DNA of 64,000 bases, taken from Pomphorhynchus laevis (lineage: Eukaryota; Acanthocephala; Palaeacanthocephala; Echinorhynchida; Pomphorhynchidae). Shown here piece after piece: positions 55,699-64,000 of this stretch (position 1 is its first letter; each line of letters begins with the position of its first letter). The DNA is taken from assembly GCA_012934845.2 (NCBI GenBank), contig WNNJ02000234.1, positions 62,001 through 126,000 on the forward strand. Direction: 5' to 3'. The translations under genes were made by a program, and so were the position numbers. A model generated the notes under the pieces. The model was not told where the DNA came from. It ran no database searches and saw only the letters and a list, made by a program, of their open reading frames with translations.

Positions 55699-56522
55699 TC
55701 AAATATTATCGTTACATATTGATTTTAATTCTTTATTATAATTACAAATTTTTCGTCCTAATGGTGGTAAGAGTTTATACATTATTTTAGGAATATATTT
55801 ACTTAAATCTGACCCTATTATTTCTTTACATTTAGAATTATTTAAAAGTCCGGCTATATTTATGTTATCTATACATTTATTAATGAAGTTTATGGTTAAT
55901 GTATATTGTTTTAATATTTCTAATCGTTCATTTATATACATATCTTTTTTAATATTTTTAACTCTATTTTTCCTATTCCTTTTATCACCATGACTTCTTG
56001 GTTTGCGTGTAACTGGATTATTGTAATATTGTTGTTTATTACGTATTATACTACTTCTGCCAATTCCTTGTACCACGTCATTCAATCCTAATGGGTACAT
56101 GGAATTAAGCGTTTTAACCCAAAAATCTTCTTTTTCTAATAGTTTTTGATTTAATATTGATATGTTTTCTTCGATAATATGTTCTAAAATAAATAATTTA
56201 CAGTTTTTAATATCATGTCCTATTAATCTCATATGTTTATGAAATATAGTTTGACTATTATGCTGTATATTATATATGTGTTGCCTAAACCTAGTTTTTA
56301 ACATTTGATATGTTTTTCCTATATATTGCAATCCACATGTGCATTGTATTAGATACACTACACCTGCGGTATTGCAGTTACAATTATTATTAATATTTAA
56401 CGAAAAACATTTGTTTGTCGTATTACTTACAATACAATTATTATTTATAACATCACAAACTATACAATTTTTTCTGTTACATTTAAAAGATCTAAAATTG
56501 AAATCATTAGTACTTACTAAGT
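55699..56522 (-). CDS. PLE GIY-YIG endonuclease with Cys finger
   Basis: Open on the minus strand from about 56,522 to a stop at 55,699. Finger: FKCNRKNCIVCDV and, further on, NCNCNTAG. Core: GVVYLIQCTCGLQYIGKTYQ (GIY as VVY, then YIG), LKTRFRQHIYNIQ (Arg), ending with LLEKEDFWVKTLNSMYPLGL (catalytic Glu, then GLND). A basic linker KPRSHGDKRNRKNRVKN and about 90 further residues follow. The endonuclease is thought to nick target DNA to prime reverse transcription. All catalytic landmarks are present. It precedes the RT, which defines the permuted PLE class. Confidence 0.85.
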
Positions 56523-56573
56523 GATCGAGATTCAGATTATTGTCGAAGTGAATGCCTATAAATACTAGTTTAT

Positions 56574-58900
56574 CTACAGCAGGAATAATTGTGGTCTGAA
56601 GATACAGAGAAGGAGGAAAAACAGAAACAGTAAGGGGCTAAATCCATAACACTTTAGATTTGGTAGGATTGAGGGGCATGCACAAAGAAATTTGATGTTC
56701 TGATAGAGCACGAAGACGATTCGACAAGGATATGAAAAGTTGGCTTCGGAAATGAGGAGACGGGTGAGAATAAAGAAGTATATCATCAGCGTACTGCGTT
56801 ACTCTGAAGAAGAATTTATTATTTATAAACGATAAATCTCTAAGAAGAAACGTAAAGTGAATAAGACCCTTGAGGTACACCACAAGAGAGAGAAGATAAA
56901 GGAGAACACATTGAATTAGAATGAACGGAAAATGATCGATCGAGAGATACGAAGAGAACCAAGCCAAGGTAGACGAAGAGAAGCCATAATGATAGCGAAG
57001 ACGAGAAAGAAGGATTTTGTGATCGACAATGTCGAATGCAGATATAAGATCGAGCGATATTACCACACTACAAAGTCCTTTGTCACGAGCGCAGAGGAGA
57101 TTGGAAAATACTTTATGACATGCTAGTTCGGTGGAATGATTGGAGCTGAAAGCAGATTGAAAAGAAGGGTAGAGCTGCGATGAATAGAGATACTTGTTGA
57201 TCTGATCTAAGACAAGGTATTCAAGAATTTTAGATAAGATTGGTAGAATTGAAATTAGGTTGTAAGATGAAGGAAGATAGGGGTCAAGAGAGGACTTTTT
57301 AAGTAGGGGATGAACAATGGCCGGTTCCAAGGAACAGAAAATATTCCATTCATGATTGACAAGTTAAAGTGGATGGTAAGGAAAGGTGTGAAGTCTGTTG
57401 ACAACAATTCGAGAATTCGAGTAGGGATGGGATCGGCAGGAGAGGACTTACAGGTTAACGAAATAAGAAGGCAAGATACCTCATCTTCAGATACTGCAAG
57501 TAGTAAAAGAGCTAATGGATACAAATAGACGGGATACAAGAAGTTTGTGGAAGGACTATGATCGAATCGATTAGAGAAATTCTTTTTGAAATCGGAGAAT
57601 TGAGAAGGATCAATAGTGGAGATGACAGAGAACTAGAAATTAAAGAATTGATAATTTTCCATTTAGTTCGAGGGTCATTAGTCGAAGTCAGTTTGTTTCG
57701 ACAAAAATTGTGTGCCTTAGAACGCAGAAGTTGTCTATGCGAACGACGAAGATCAAAGAATTAGTTACGATAAACGGAGGAGTCAGGTGCTGAAGATAGT
57801 CTGAGATAACGATGATAAGTTCTGCAAGAACGACACAGGAGGCGTTTTAGAGTCACACACTCGGAGTCGAACCATGTTGTACGATAGTGACGTGATTTAA
57901 CAAAAATTTTAAGGGGAAAAATTTCTTCGAGGATAGAGCAGAATACATAGTTAAAGAGGGTACATAAGTAATTGAGAGATTGGTAGATAGAAGAAGGAAA
58001 TATTAACCGAGAGCGGTTGATATGAGAGCGAAGAAGGGAAAAATCGAGGAATTTCAAAGTACAACACGAGATATTTTTTCAAGGGTACATAAGTAATTGT
58101 GGGATTGGTAGATATACGAAGCAAATATTAACGATGGGCAGTTGATATGAGAGCGAAGAATGGAAAAATCGAGGAATTTCAAAGAACGACACGAGATAAT
58201 TTTTGCAGGAACATTGATTTTTAACAAAGGGAGAGAAGAGGTAGCAAAGAGTGGTCAGATAGAGCAAGATCAGATTCAGATATACACAATGAAGAAGACA
58301 AGGCAAGACGCGAAGGTAGGGCAACAATATCGAGGGACCGCCAAGAATATGGGTTGAAGAAGAATAATGAGGAGACATGTTTTGAAAATCATAATCATTA
58401 AATGTATAAATCATCTTTAGGATATTGGATTCACAAGGACGGTCTAAGCGAACATTGATATCACCTAGTACAACTTAAGGTAAACCGGAGAAGAAGATGA
58501 ATGAAAGTAAGTTTGACAGTTTACCGAAAAAAGAGTCTGACGGATGCACGAACCAGGTCGATAGAATATGTAGATATTAAGAAACAACAAGCTGGATTTT
58601 ACACGGAACCCAAGTAGTTCGAAAATAAGAGGAAACATGGCAACGATAATGATTGCAACGGATACTAATGGTGAGAGAAAGCTATAAAACCACCGTGGTT
58701 AATTGATCTGTTTGAACCAGTAGGTAGTTGACGAGCCTTATCAACCACAGAGAGTTTTAAACAGCAGAGGCGTTTAATAGAGTAATCATTATGATCAAAG
58801 TGCCAAGATTCGATTAAACACAAAACATCCAAAGATTTATGAAGGAAAAGATCATATACTGAATCAACCTTGTTACTAAGAGAGCGGATATTTAAGACGG
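56574..58900 (-). pseudogene. LINE ORF2 remnant (APE and RT) upstream of the PLE
   Basis: Minus strand. APE: LHKSLDVLCLIESWHFDHND (58,850-58,790), VVLGDINVRLDRPCESNIL (58,475-58,420), SSSTHILGGPS (about 58,370). Linker: SRHYRTTWFDSECVTLKRLL (57,890 area). RT: ILSKILEYLVLDQINKYL, VISLDLISAFDIVDHKILLS (motif A Asp), VYLKGLIHFTFLL (motif B, degraded from PQGSVLGP) and VTQYADDILLYSH (motif C YADD). Then LNPTKSKVLWI (56,645). It ends at FIGIHFDNNLNL beside the PLE. Several frame breaks. Confidence 0.85.
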
Positions 58901-58949
58901 CTAATTTCCAGGAAGACTTGGGAAGACGCGGAGTCGAATCAATTAAAGG

Positions 58950-59265
58950 ATGATTTACTGGCAGATTTGCTGGAGGATTTACTGACGGCTTTACTCAATA
59001 ATTTTCTTGATGATTTACTGTATAGTTTACTGAAGGATTTAATGGATGATTTAATGAAGTATGAACGATTTAAAGTATGAAGGATTTAATGGATGATAAA
59101 CTGAATAATTTATTTGAGTATTTACTTAAAAATTAACTGGAGTATATACTCGAAGAGTTACTGATATATTTAATTGAGGACTTGCTGAAGGATTTACTGC
59201 AGGTTAAACTGGAGTATTTACTGGATGATTTACTGAAGGATTTACTGGAGTATTTACTGGATTTG
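58950..59265. repeat. GGATTTACTG minisatellite in the LINE linker
   Basis: About 25 imperfect copies of a 12-bp unit (GATTTACTGGAG and variants, GATGATTTACTGAAG). In one minus-strand frame it reads PVNTPVNPSVNHPVNT-like repeats, so it may have been a low-complexity protein linker between ORF1 and ORF2. Confidence 0.8.
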
Positions 59266-59455
59266 AAGGCTTCGATAGTCAAATCTGGAGGTGTATAAAC
59301 TCCCTGTGTTGTTACTGTCTAGGTTTGCTTTTAGTTGACGAGTTTATATAACCCTATTATTACGTATAATGAAAGTATAGGAACGGTCAGTGTTTCGTTT
59401 CTTGTTAAGTTCGGCACGGGGAGTTTTGTAAGCATCATGTTCTACTGGTGACAGA

Positions 59456-59662
59456 TAAGGAATTATCTTGGAAAAGCTAGGTGAGTTTTGTAGCTTACTA
59501 CAATAGGAAAGTGCTTGATGTGATACCGATTTATCAGTTGAAAAGATAAGGAATTATCTTGGAAAAGATAATTAAGGAATTATCTTGGAAAAGCTAGTTG
59601 AGTTTCGTAGCTTACTACAATAGAAAAGTGCTTGATGTGATACCGGTTCTATCAGTTGAAAC
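59456..59662. repeat. Tandem duplication of about 118 bp
   Basis: AAGGAATTATCTTGGAAAAG, then GTGCTTGATGTGATACCG, occurs at 59,456-59,547 and 59,574-59,662, with a third short piece between. It lies in the LINE linker region. Confidence 0.8.
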
Positions 59663-59746
59663 AACAACCATTGAGGAATATCAGTTCGTTTAGCTGAAAA
59701 TAGTTTGAGTCGAAGATACCAACAAGTTGATAGATTTATCCTGATA

Positions 59747-60336
59747 TCAGAGAAAATGTTCTTGACGACGTCTTAAAATTATTGATGAAACAGGTAATTC
59801 TCTAATGATTACGTTACTCGTACGGTTTTCCCGCTTATCACACTCTTGCAAGAATTTAAGCGGAGTCAAATTCTTGTTTAAATGATTGGCCGCAAAAACA
59901 GATCTTACAACCTCCAGTCGAACTACACCTGCAAAAGTACGCGATTTAGTTAAACTGGATTCTCCGCCATCAGACGAGGTTCTTTCTAAAAATTTATTCT
60001 TTAAGTTTCCAAGCTCTGTCGTCAACTCAGCGATTTCGATTCGTGAGCGCTCAACAACTTCTTCAGTTGATGATAAGCGTTTTGCTGGACAATATCCACA
60101 GTAGAAGTCCCGCAGAAAGAATCTCTATCGACGCTACGAGTTGCTTTCGCATAAGTACTCAGAGTGCAACATGGACTTGAGCATTTGATATTAAGGGTTA
60201 CGAAATCAGCCGTATCTAACTCGCCTGTAGCAAACGTACTAAGATTAGTTGGGTGCAAAGGAAAATTTGTGCTAGGCTGAAAGCTGCTAATGTGCATAAT
60301 CGCGAAAGAATCGATTCGGCTGTTCGTCTGCATCAC
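59747..60336 (-). pseudogene. LINE ORF1 remnant
   Basis: Two overlapping frames. 60,336-60,022 carries a Cys cluster (IKCSSPCCTL); 60,025-59,747 contains AGVVRLEVVRSVFAANHLNK and CDKRENRTSNVIIRELP, which matches the RxxNVIIxGLPE-type start of the RRM of L1-like ORF1 proteins. It lies upstream of ORF2 as expected. Confidence 0.5.
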
Positions 60337-60339
60337 TGT

Positions 60340-60769
60340 AAAGCAACTAGATCATCGATCTGTCGACTAAAATAGCGTTTGGGTGGATAGTAGCACTTGA
60401 ACCACGGTTTGAACATCTTGAAGCAATGCAATTGGTACAGTTTTGACCGCTGCGAACACAAGCGAAGCCTTACAAACTGCGGAAAGTCCATTACAATGAC
60501 AGCATCGCATATTTGATAAAGTATGTGATGTCATTCAAAGCTGGTGATATCTGATTGCTGCTGAAAGCTTACCGCTGATTGTAATAAGTTATGCTTTAAT
60601 GTTTGATATGTATATATCGAAGGTGTCTTCAATAGATAGGTGTCTTTATATCACCAAGACAAATTTAACGTGATATAATCATCGTCATGATTAAAATCAA
60701 AAATATGATATTGTAATTTGATATTATCAAGAAAATTGTTTTAACCCATATTGTTTTCATCAATATGAG
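60340..60769. other. Spacer or LINE 5' end
   Basis: Moderately GC-rich to about 60,560 and then AT-rich; perhaps the 5' UTR of the minus-strand LINE. No frame is recognised. Confidence 0.4.
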
Positions 60770-60935
60770 ATGAAAATTAAAGCATTATTGAATAATATGA
60801 AATAATAAATAATAATTAAATCATTATTGAATAATATGAAATAATAAATAATAATTAAATAATATCTAACTTTTAAATAATAATTTATCTAACTTTCAAA
60901 TTCATTTAATAATCATTATTAAATAATAATTTGAA
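60770..60935. repeat. AT satellite, right side of nested LINE
   Basis: Carries AATAATATGAAATAATAAAT and TATCTAACTTTCAAATTCAT blocks, as at 52,850-53,150. Confidence 0.8.
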
Positions 60936-61189
60936 TAATTTATCATTTAATTTAATATGTATTTAATATGTATTAATATTTAAATGTTAAATAAAGTGTA
61001 ATAACTACTGTTAAAATATTTTTAGTTGGATGTTTATAAAAATAAAAATTTATTTTGGTAAATTTAAATAATAATTAATTCTAATTCTAATTAATCTTTG
61101 TTTATTTTTTAACAATAATTTATTTTTTTAAACAACTAATTAAACTTTTAATGCTCTTACAGAGCCTTTGGCTCATTTTGTTATCAATT

Positions 61190-61320
61190 GTTTTTTGATA
61201 ACAAAAAACAATTGTTATTTTTAATAATTTTAGTATTTTTAATTCATAATATTGAATAACAAAAACAATTGTTATTTTTAATAATTTTAGTATTTTTAAT
61301 TCATAATACTTTTTATAAAT
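61190..61320. repeat. 60-bp tandem duplication
   Basis: Two adjacent copies of a segment containing AACAATTGTTATTTTTAATA and TTAGTATTTTTAATTCATAA, each with a CAATTG palindrome. Confidence 0.85.
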
Positions 61321-62050
61321 CATAACATAATATCATGGCATAACAGGATATATTTTAAATAGTGTATTAATTTATAATTATTTTAATATATAATACAAAA
61401 TAAAAATTAAATTTATCATTAAATAAAACTAATATATCATTTAGATTGTATTTTTATTTCATCATTTGTTATAAATCAATAAAATTTGATTGAACTAATA
61501 GATATTTTTTCAATACATGATTATTATTAATAATAACCTTGTATTATTAGTAATATAACAATATTGTGTCCATATAATAAGTATGCTAGAAGTGGAACAT
61601 GAGACGTTTTCCCAACTTATCTTTCCAATGCAAAGTAGGGCAGGATCTCAAGCACAGAGATTATGCAACATGTAGAACACAAAATAAGCGTACAGAAAGA
61701 TAGGAAGTACACCAAGTCATATCCTGGTTACGGCAAAAGAAATGAAATCGTTCTAGCTAGGTCAAGTTCATTAGCCTTACGTGCAGCACGATCTTCATTA
61801 CACAACCCAATAGGAGATGGAATGAATGAAATCGAAGTGACAGTTTATCGTATCAATTGACGCCCAACATTATAATAATAACTTTTCTAGACATTAATGT
61901 TAGTATAGAGGCCTATTTGAGGGAACCAAATGGTGTATTTTATCGAAAAAAAATATTATTGAGTAAAAACAAATATAACAATATTATATCTCTCTCAAAA
62001 TAAGTAGGTATATAAAATTTAACCAAGCTTTCTTTTTCAATAATTTATGG
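61321..62050. other. AT-rich spacer with one unsupported open frame
   Basis: A 65-codon frame at 61,663-61,860 (LARSSSLALRAARSSLHNPI) is GC-richer than its surroundings and slightly like the end of RLE-LINE proteins, but too short to name. Confidence 0.35.
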
Positions 62051-62710
62051 TTAGCCAATCTATTGAATGGTTATCTATCGAGAGTCACATTGTGTGACCT
62101 AGCAACTATTCAATAGATAAACAAGCATCCATCAAAGGATCACTATTCAATATTTATCTATCGAAAGTCACTTTGTGTGACCTATCAACTATTCAATAGA
62201 TAAATAACCATCAAAAGATCACCAATCCCGATTTTAATCGATCTTCATGATCCCGCACGAAACAATCTATAATGAGCATGCCAGAGAGCATCTCGGACAG
62301 TGCAGTTACTGGAGATTATGATGGAAGGTTTCATATACTGTGTGAAATCTGGTAATCCTGAATTCGTTGTCTATCAGTCAAGAGCGCAAGCTAAGTACGA
62401 AGAGCGACAGTTCGAATCTCGGATGTGCCAAGTTTTAAAATGAAAAGTTGGTAGTCAGTTTTCTGACGAGCCCGGGGCTACCAACATGTGGCAAAAAGCG
62501 GGCGGAACGAAAACGTCTGTGGTAATGATGTCGTTAGTAGTCAGGGTGTATGGAATGGATATCATGAAGGAAGGATTCTGTAGTTGGTTTTCAATGCGAA
62601 AGTCACCTTGTGTGACCTAGCAACTATTAAATAGATGAATAGGCATCCATCAAAGGATCACCAATCCCGATTTCAATCGATCTTCATGATCCCGTACGAA
62701 ACAATCTATA
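62050..62710. repeat. Hairpin repeat family, three copies
   Basis: The unit contains TCAC(A/T/C)TTGTGTGACCTA, CAACTATTCAATAGATAAA and ATCCCGATTT(T/C)AATCGATCTTC. Copies start at about 62,075, 62,167 and 62,592. In the first two, CTATTGAATGG/TATTCAATAG make an inverted repeat. Between copies 2 and 3 lies a unique 300-bp GC-richer segment with a hairpin at 62,447-62,485 (GTTGGTAG/CTACCAAC). Confidence 0.8.
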
Positions 62711-62801
62711 TATATTTGTGTAGGTGTTTGAATCTAGCATATTCTTTAGCCTACAAACTTTCGTCACTCCTAGACGGTCATGTGATAGCCGGCAGCCATC
62801 G

Positions 62802-63450
62802 TCAGTAAGATGAACTATCACACAATTTACAAGAAACATTTTTGCATGAATGCTCATGCAAAAATATGTTTCTTGTAAATTTAAATATGTCATCTTTACG
62901 ATATAAATTAATAGTAGTTTTAGTTAATGTTAATTTAATGTTCATATCTAGATATACACCTTCTTTATCATTAATATTGGTTTTGTTAAGAATAAGGCTT
63001 TCTGGATAAATGTGCTCACTAATTGAATAAAAATTATTAGAATTAAATACACATATATCATCAATGTATCGAAACATATATTTCATATATTTATATTGTT
63101 TAGATTTAGTTTTTACACAGTTATGAACAAATTCATATTCTATAAAGCTTAAAAACAAGTCAGCCATAATTGGGCTACTATTACCACCCATTGGAACACC
63201 TTTTACTTGTCTAAATATAGATGTCCCTATTTTTAAATAATTTTGATTTATCAAAATATTTAAGGATTCTATTAATATAATTTTATGCATATATTTATAT
63301 TTACTTGACGGTTTAATTTTTGTTAGATAGGCGTTATTTTATCATTGCATATTCATATATATTCTTTTTCCAAATATAAGGTTAATTAATTGTTCTATTG
63401 CTTCTTTAATTTCTGCTAATTCTTAATTCGTACAAAGCGCACTAAAATTG
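62802..63450 (-). mobile_element. Penelope-like element fragment (RT)
   Basis: A minus-strand frame (63,290-62,802) has LNILINQNYLKIGTSIFRQV, then KGVPMGGNSSPIMADLFL (motif B) and YMFRYIDDICVFNSNN (motif C), nearly the same as the 54-kb copy. It is cut at about 62,825 in a fold-back palindrome (62,825-62,880), and at its other end by an array-repeat copy at 63,455. Confidence 0.88.
62825..62880. repeat. Fold-back palindrome at a PLE break
   Basis: ATTTACAAGAAACATTTTTG... (62,825-62,849) is the reverse complement of 62,854-62,880 except for a 2-nt gap; the loop is 4 nt. The right arm is PLE sequence also present, without the left arm, at 54,258-54,294. Confidence 0.9.
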
Positions 63451-63454
63451 TAAG

Positions 63455-63570
63455 TTTTTAAATAGTTGATAATGATCTATTATTGATAAAGAATTATTGG
63501 AGCTGGATCAAAGAAAATAGGATAATTTTATTTGATATTTGGTAACCGCTGTTAGCATTTTCAGAAAATA
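63455..63570. repeat. Array-repeat family copy
   Basis: AATAGTTGATAATGATCTAT, TTATTGGAGCTGGATCAAAG, GGTAACCGCTGTTAGCATTT: a single full-length forward copy inserted against the PLE fragment. The last 430 bp of the window are AT-rich and empty. Confidence 0.85.
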
Positions 63571-64000
63571 ACTGACGTAATTTTTTGAATGTGATTTCCA
63601 TTATTGGAAATAAACTAATTAAAACTCAATATTTAGAAAGTAGAATCCAAATTGATGCTATAAGCACACATGTGTAAACATTAAAAATCGTTTTTACAAT
63701 GAAAAATTAGTATTTGCAAACAAATACTCTAAGGATGTGATTAACTAATTAGATAAAAATATATTAAAAACAAATTCGATAAAAATTTGGTTATAAAAAT
63801 TTTAAATAAATTTGTTTTATTATACAAATAATAAATTTATTTATTTAATTTATCAGTTATCTTTGAATTCTTTTGAATTCTTTGATTTCTTTTTGAATTC
63901 TTGACACCTGGGATACAAACTTGTATTGCCATGCCGCAGTTTACTGAAGATGAACAAACGAATAAATACATTGTACACAACTCCAAACTATTCATATTCG

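Larger units (their letters stand above)
53765..56525 (-). mobile_element. Penelope-like element with permuted (N-terminal) GIY-YIG
   Basis: On the minus strand a Cys-rich finger and GIY-YIG endonuclease (56,522-55,699) come first, then the reverse transcriptase (about 55,620-54,017), then a 3' block with GGGGCCGAAACCTGATAGCA and CCTGATGACCTC (about 53,950-53,870) and an AT-rich tail to about 53,765. The order EN-RT is that of the permuted Naiad/Chlamys class of PLEs, not the usual RT-EN. It interrupts the LINE, so it is the younger insertion. A few breaks separate the frames. Truncated relatives lie at 14.9, 15.6-17.3, 32.6-33.2 and 62.8-63.4 kb. Confidence 0.85.
53157..60340 (-). mobile_element. 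APE-type LINE, minus strand, split by a PLE
   Basis: Same family as the 19-23 kb LINE. Minus strand order: ORF1 pieces (60,336-59,747), a repeat-rich linker (59,660-58,950), APE and RT (about 58,900-56,525), then after the PLE insertion the last part (53,700-53,157) ending with TGTAAATCAATAAATTT. The RT text stops at FIGIHFDNNLNL (56,525) and resumes at VDTV (53,690), which equals the order FxGFHFDNxLSxKxFVxDxV in the other copies. It has several frame breaks of its own. Confidence 0.85.

Noticed and set aside
62395-62440. tRNA-like B box (CAGTTCGAATCTCGG)
   Set aside because: The flanking bases cannot form a T stem, and no D arm, anticodon stem or acceptor stem was found at tRNA spacing.
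62465-62480. CTGACGA with GCCC/GGGC as a hammerhead core
   Set aside because: No GAAA box follows the putative stem II, and the outer stem is better explained by the simple GTTGGTAG/CTACCAAC hairpin.

Overview
This is a window of very AT-rich, intron-bearing animal DNA. Two host genes can be reconstructed exon by exon, and their reading-frame phases agree at every junction. They are a FET-family RNA-binding protein (FUS/EWSR1/TAF15/cabeza type, 1,972-12,762) and a type II TGF-beta/activin receptor serine/threonine kinase (30,987-51,555). Both proteins are animal-specific and quite diverged. That, together with the Penelope-like, Merlin, RTE-like and restriction-endonuclease LINE elements, suggests a fast-evolving invertebrate. 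The phylum cannot be named from the sequence alone.

Layout. 1-1,700: two tandem arrays of one repeat family in opposite orientations, lying upstream of the first visible FET exon. 1,972-12,762: six FET exons split by introns of 48 bp to 6.1 kb; the big introns hold a LINE fragment, a Merlin transposase remnant and more copies of the array repeat. 13,160-13,484: a partial copy of the last FET exon that runs into a GC-rich, hairpin-rich open frame. 15,590-17,320: three truncated Penelope-like elements (PLEs) in tandem, then an unrecognised terminal exon (17,335-17,693). 18,880-24,382: LINE sequence, including one nearly full-length but decayed APE-type LINE. 27,190-29,300: decayed 3' part of a LINE with a restriction-like endonuclease. 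30,008-30,162: a perfect 69-bp palindrome. 30,987-51,555: the receptor gene. Its introns contain a chimeric PLE, an RTE-like LINE, LINE 3' ends, an APE-type LINE fragment and a well-preserved RLE-type LINE (47.1-49.9 kb). 52,094-52,391: a short transposon with clean terminal inverted repeats and target duplication. 53,157-60,340: a LINE on the minus strand split by a younger PLE whose GIY-YIG endonuclease lies upstream of the reverse transcriptase. 60,770-63,570: AT satellites, hairpin repeats, another PLE fragment and another copy of the array repeat.

How it works together. The two host genes have unrelated jobs: nuclear RNA metabolism and cell-surface signalling. The rest is mainly a retroelement graveyard with several nested or joined copies. 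The most unusual points are the permuted PLE nested in a LINE, a second PLE fragment fused in frame to a different (canonical C-terminal type) GIY-YIG domain, the long perfect palindrome, a FET protein with no RanBP2 zinc finger, and 46-55 bp introns beside multi-kilobase ones. No bacterial-type defence system, CRISPR array, rRNA or convincing tRNA was seen.
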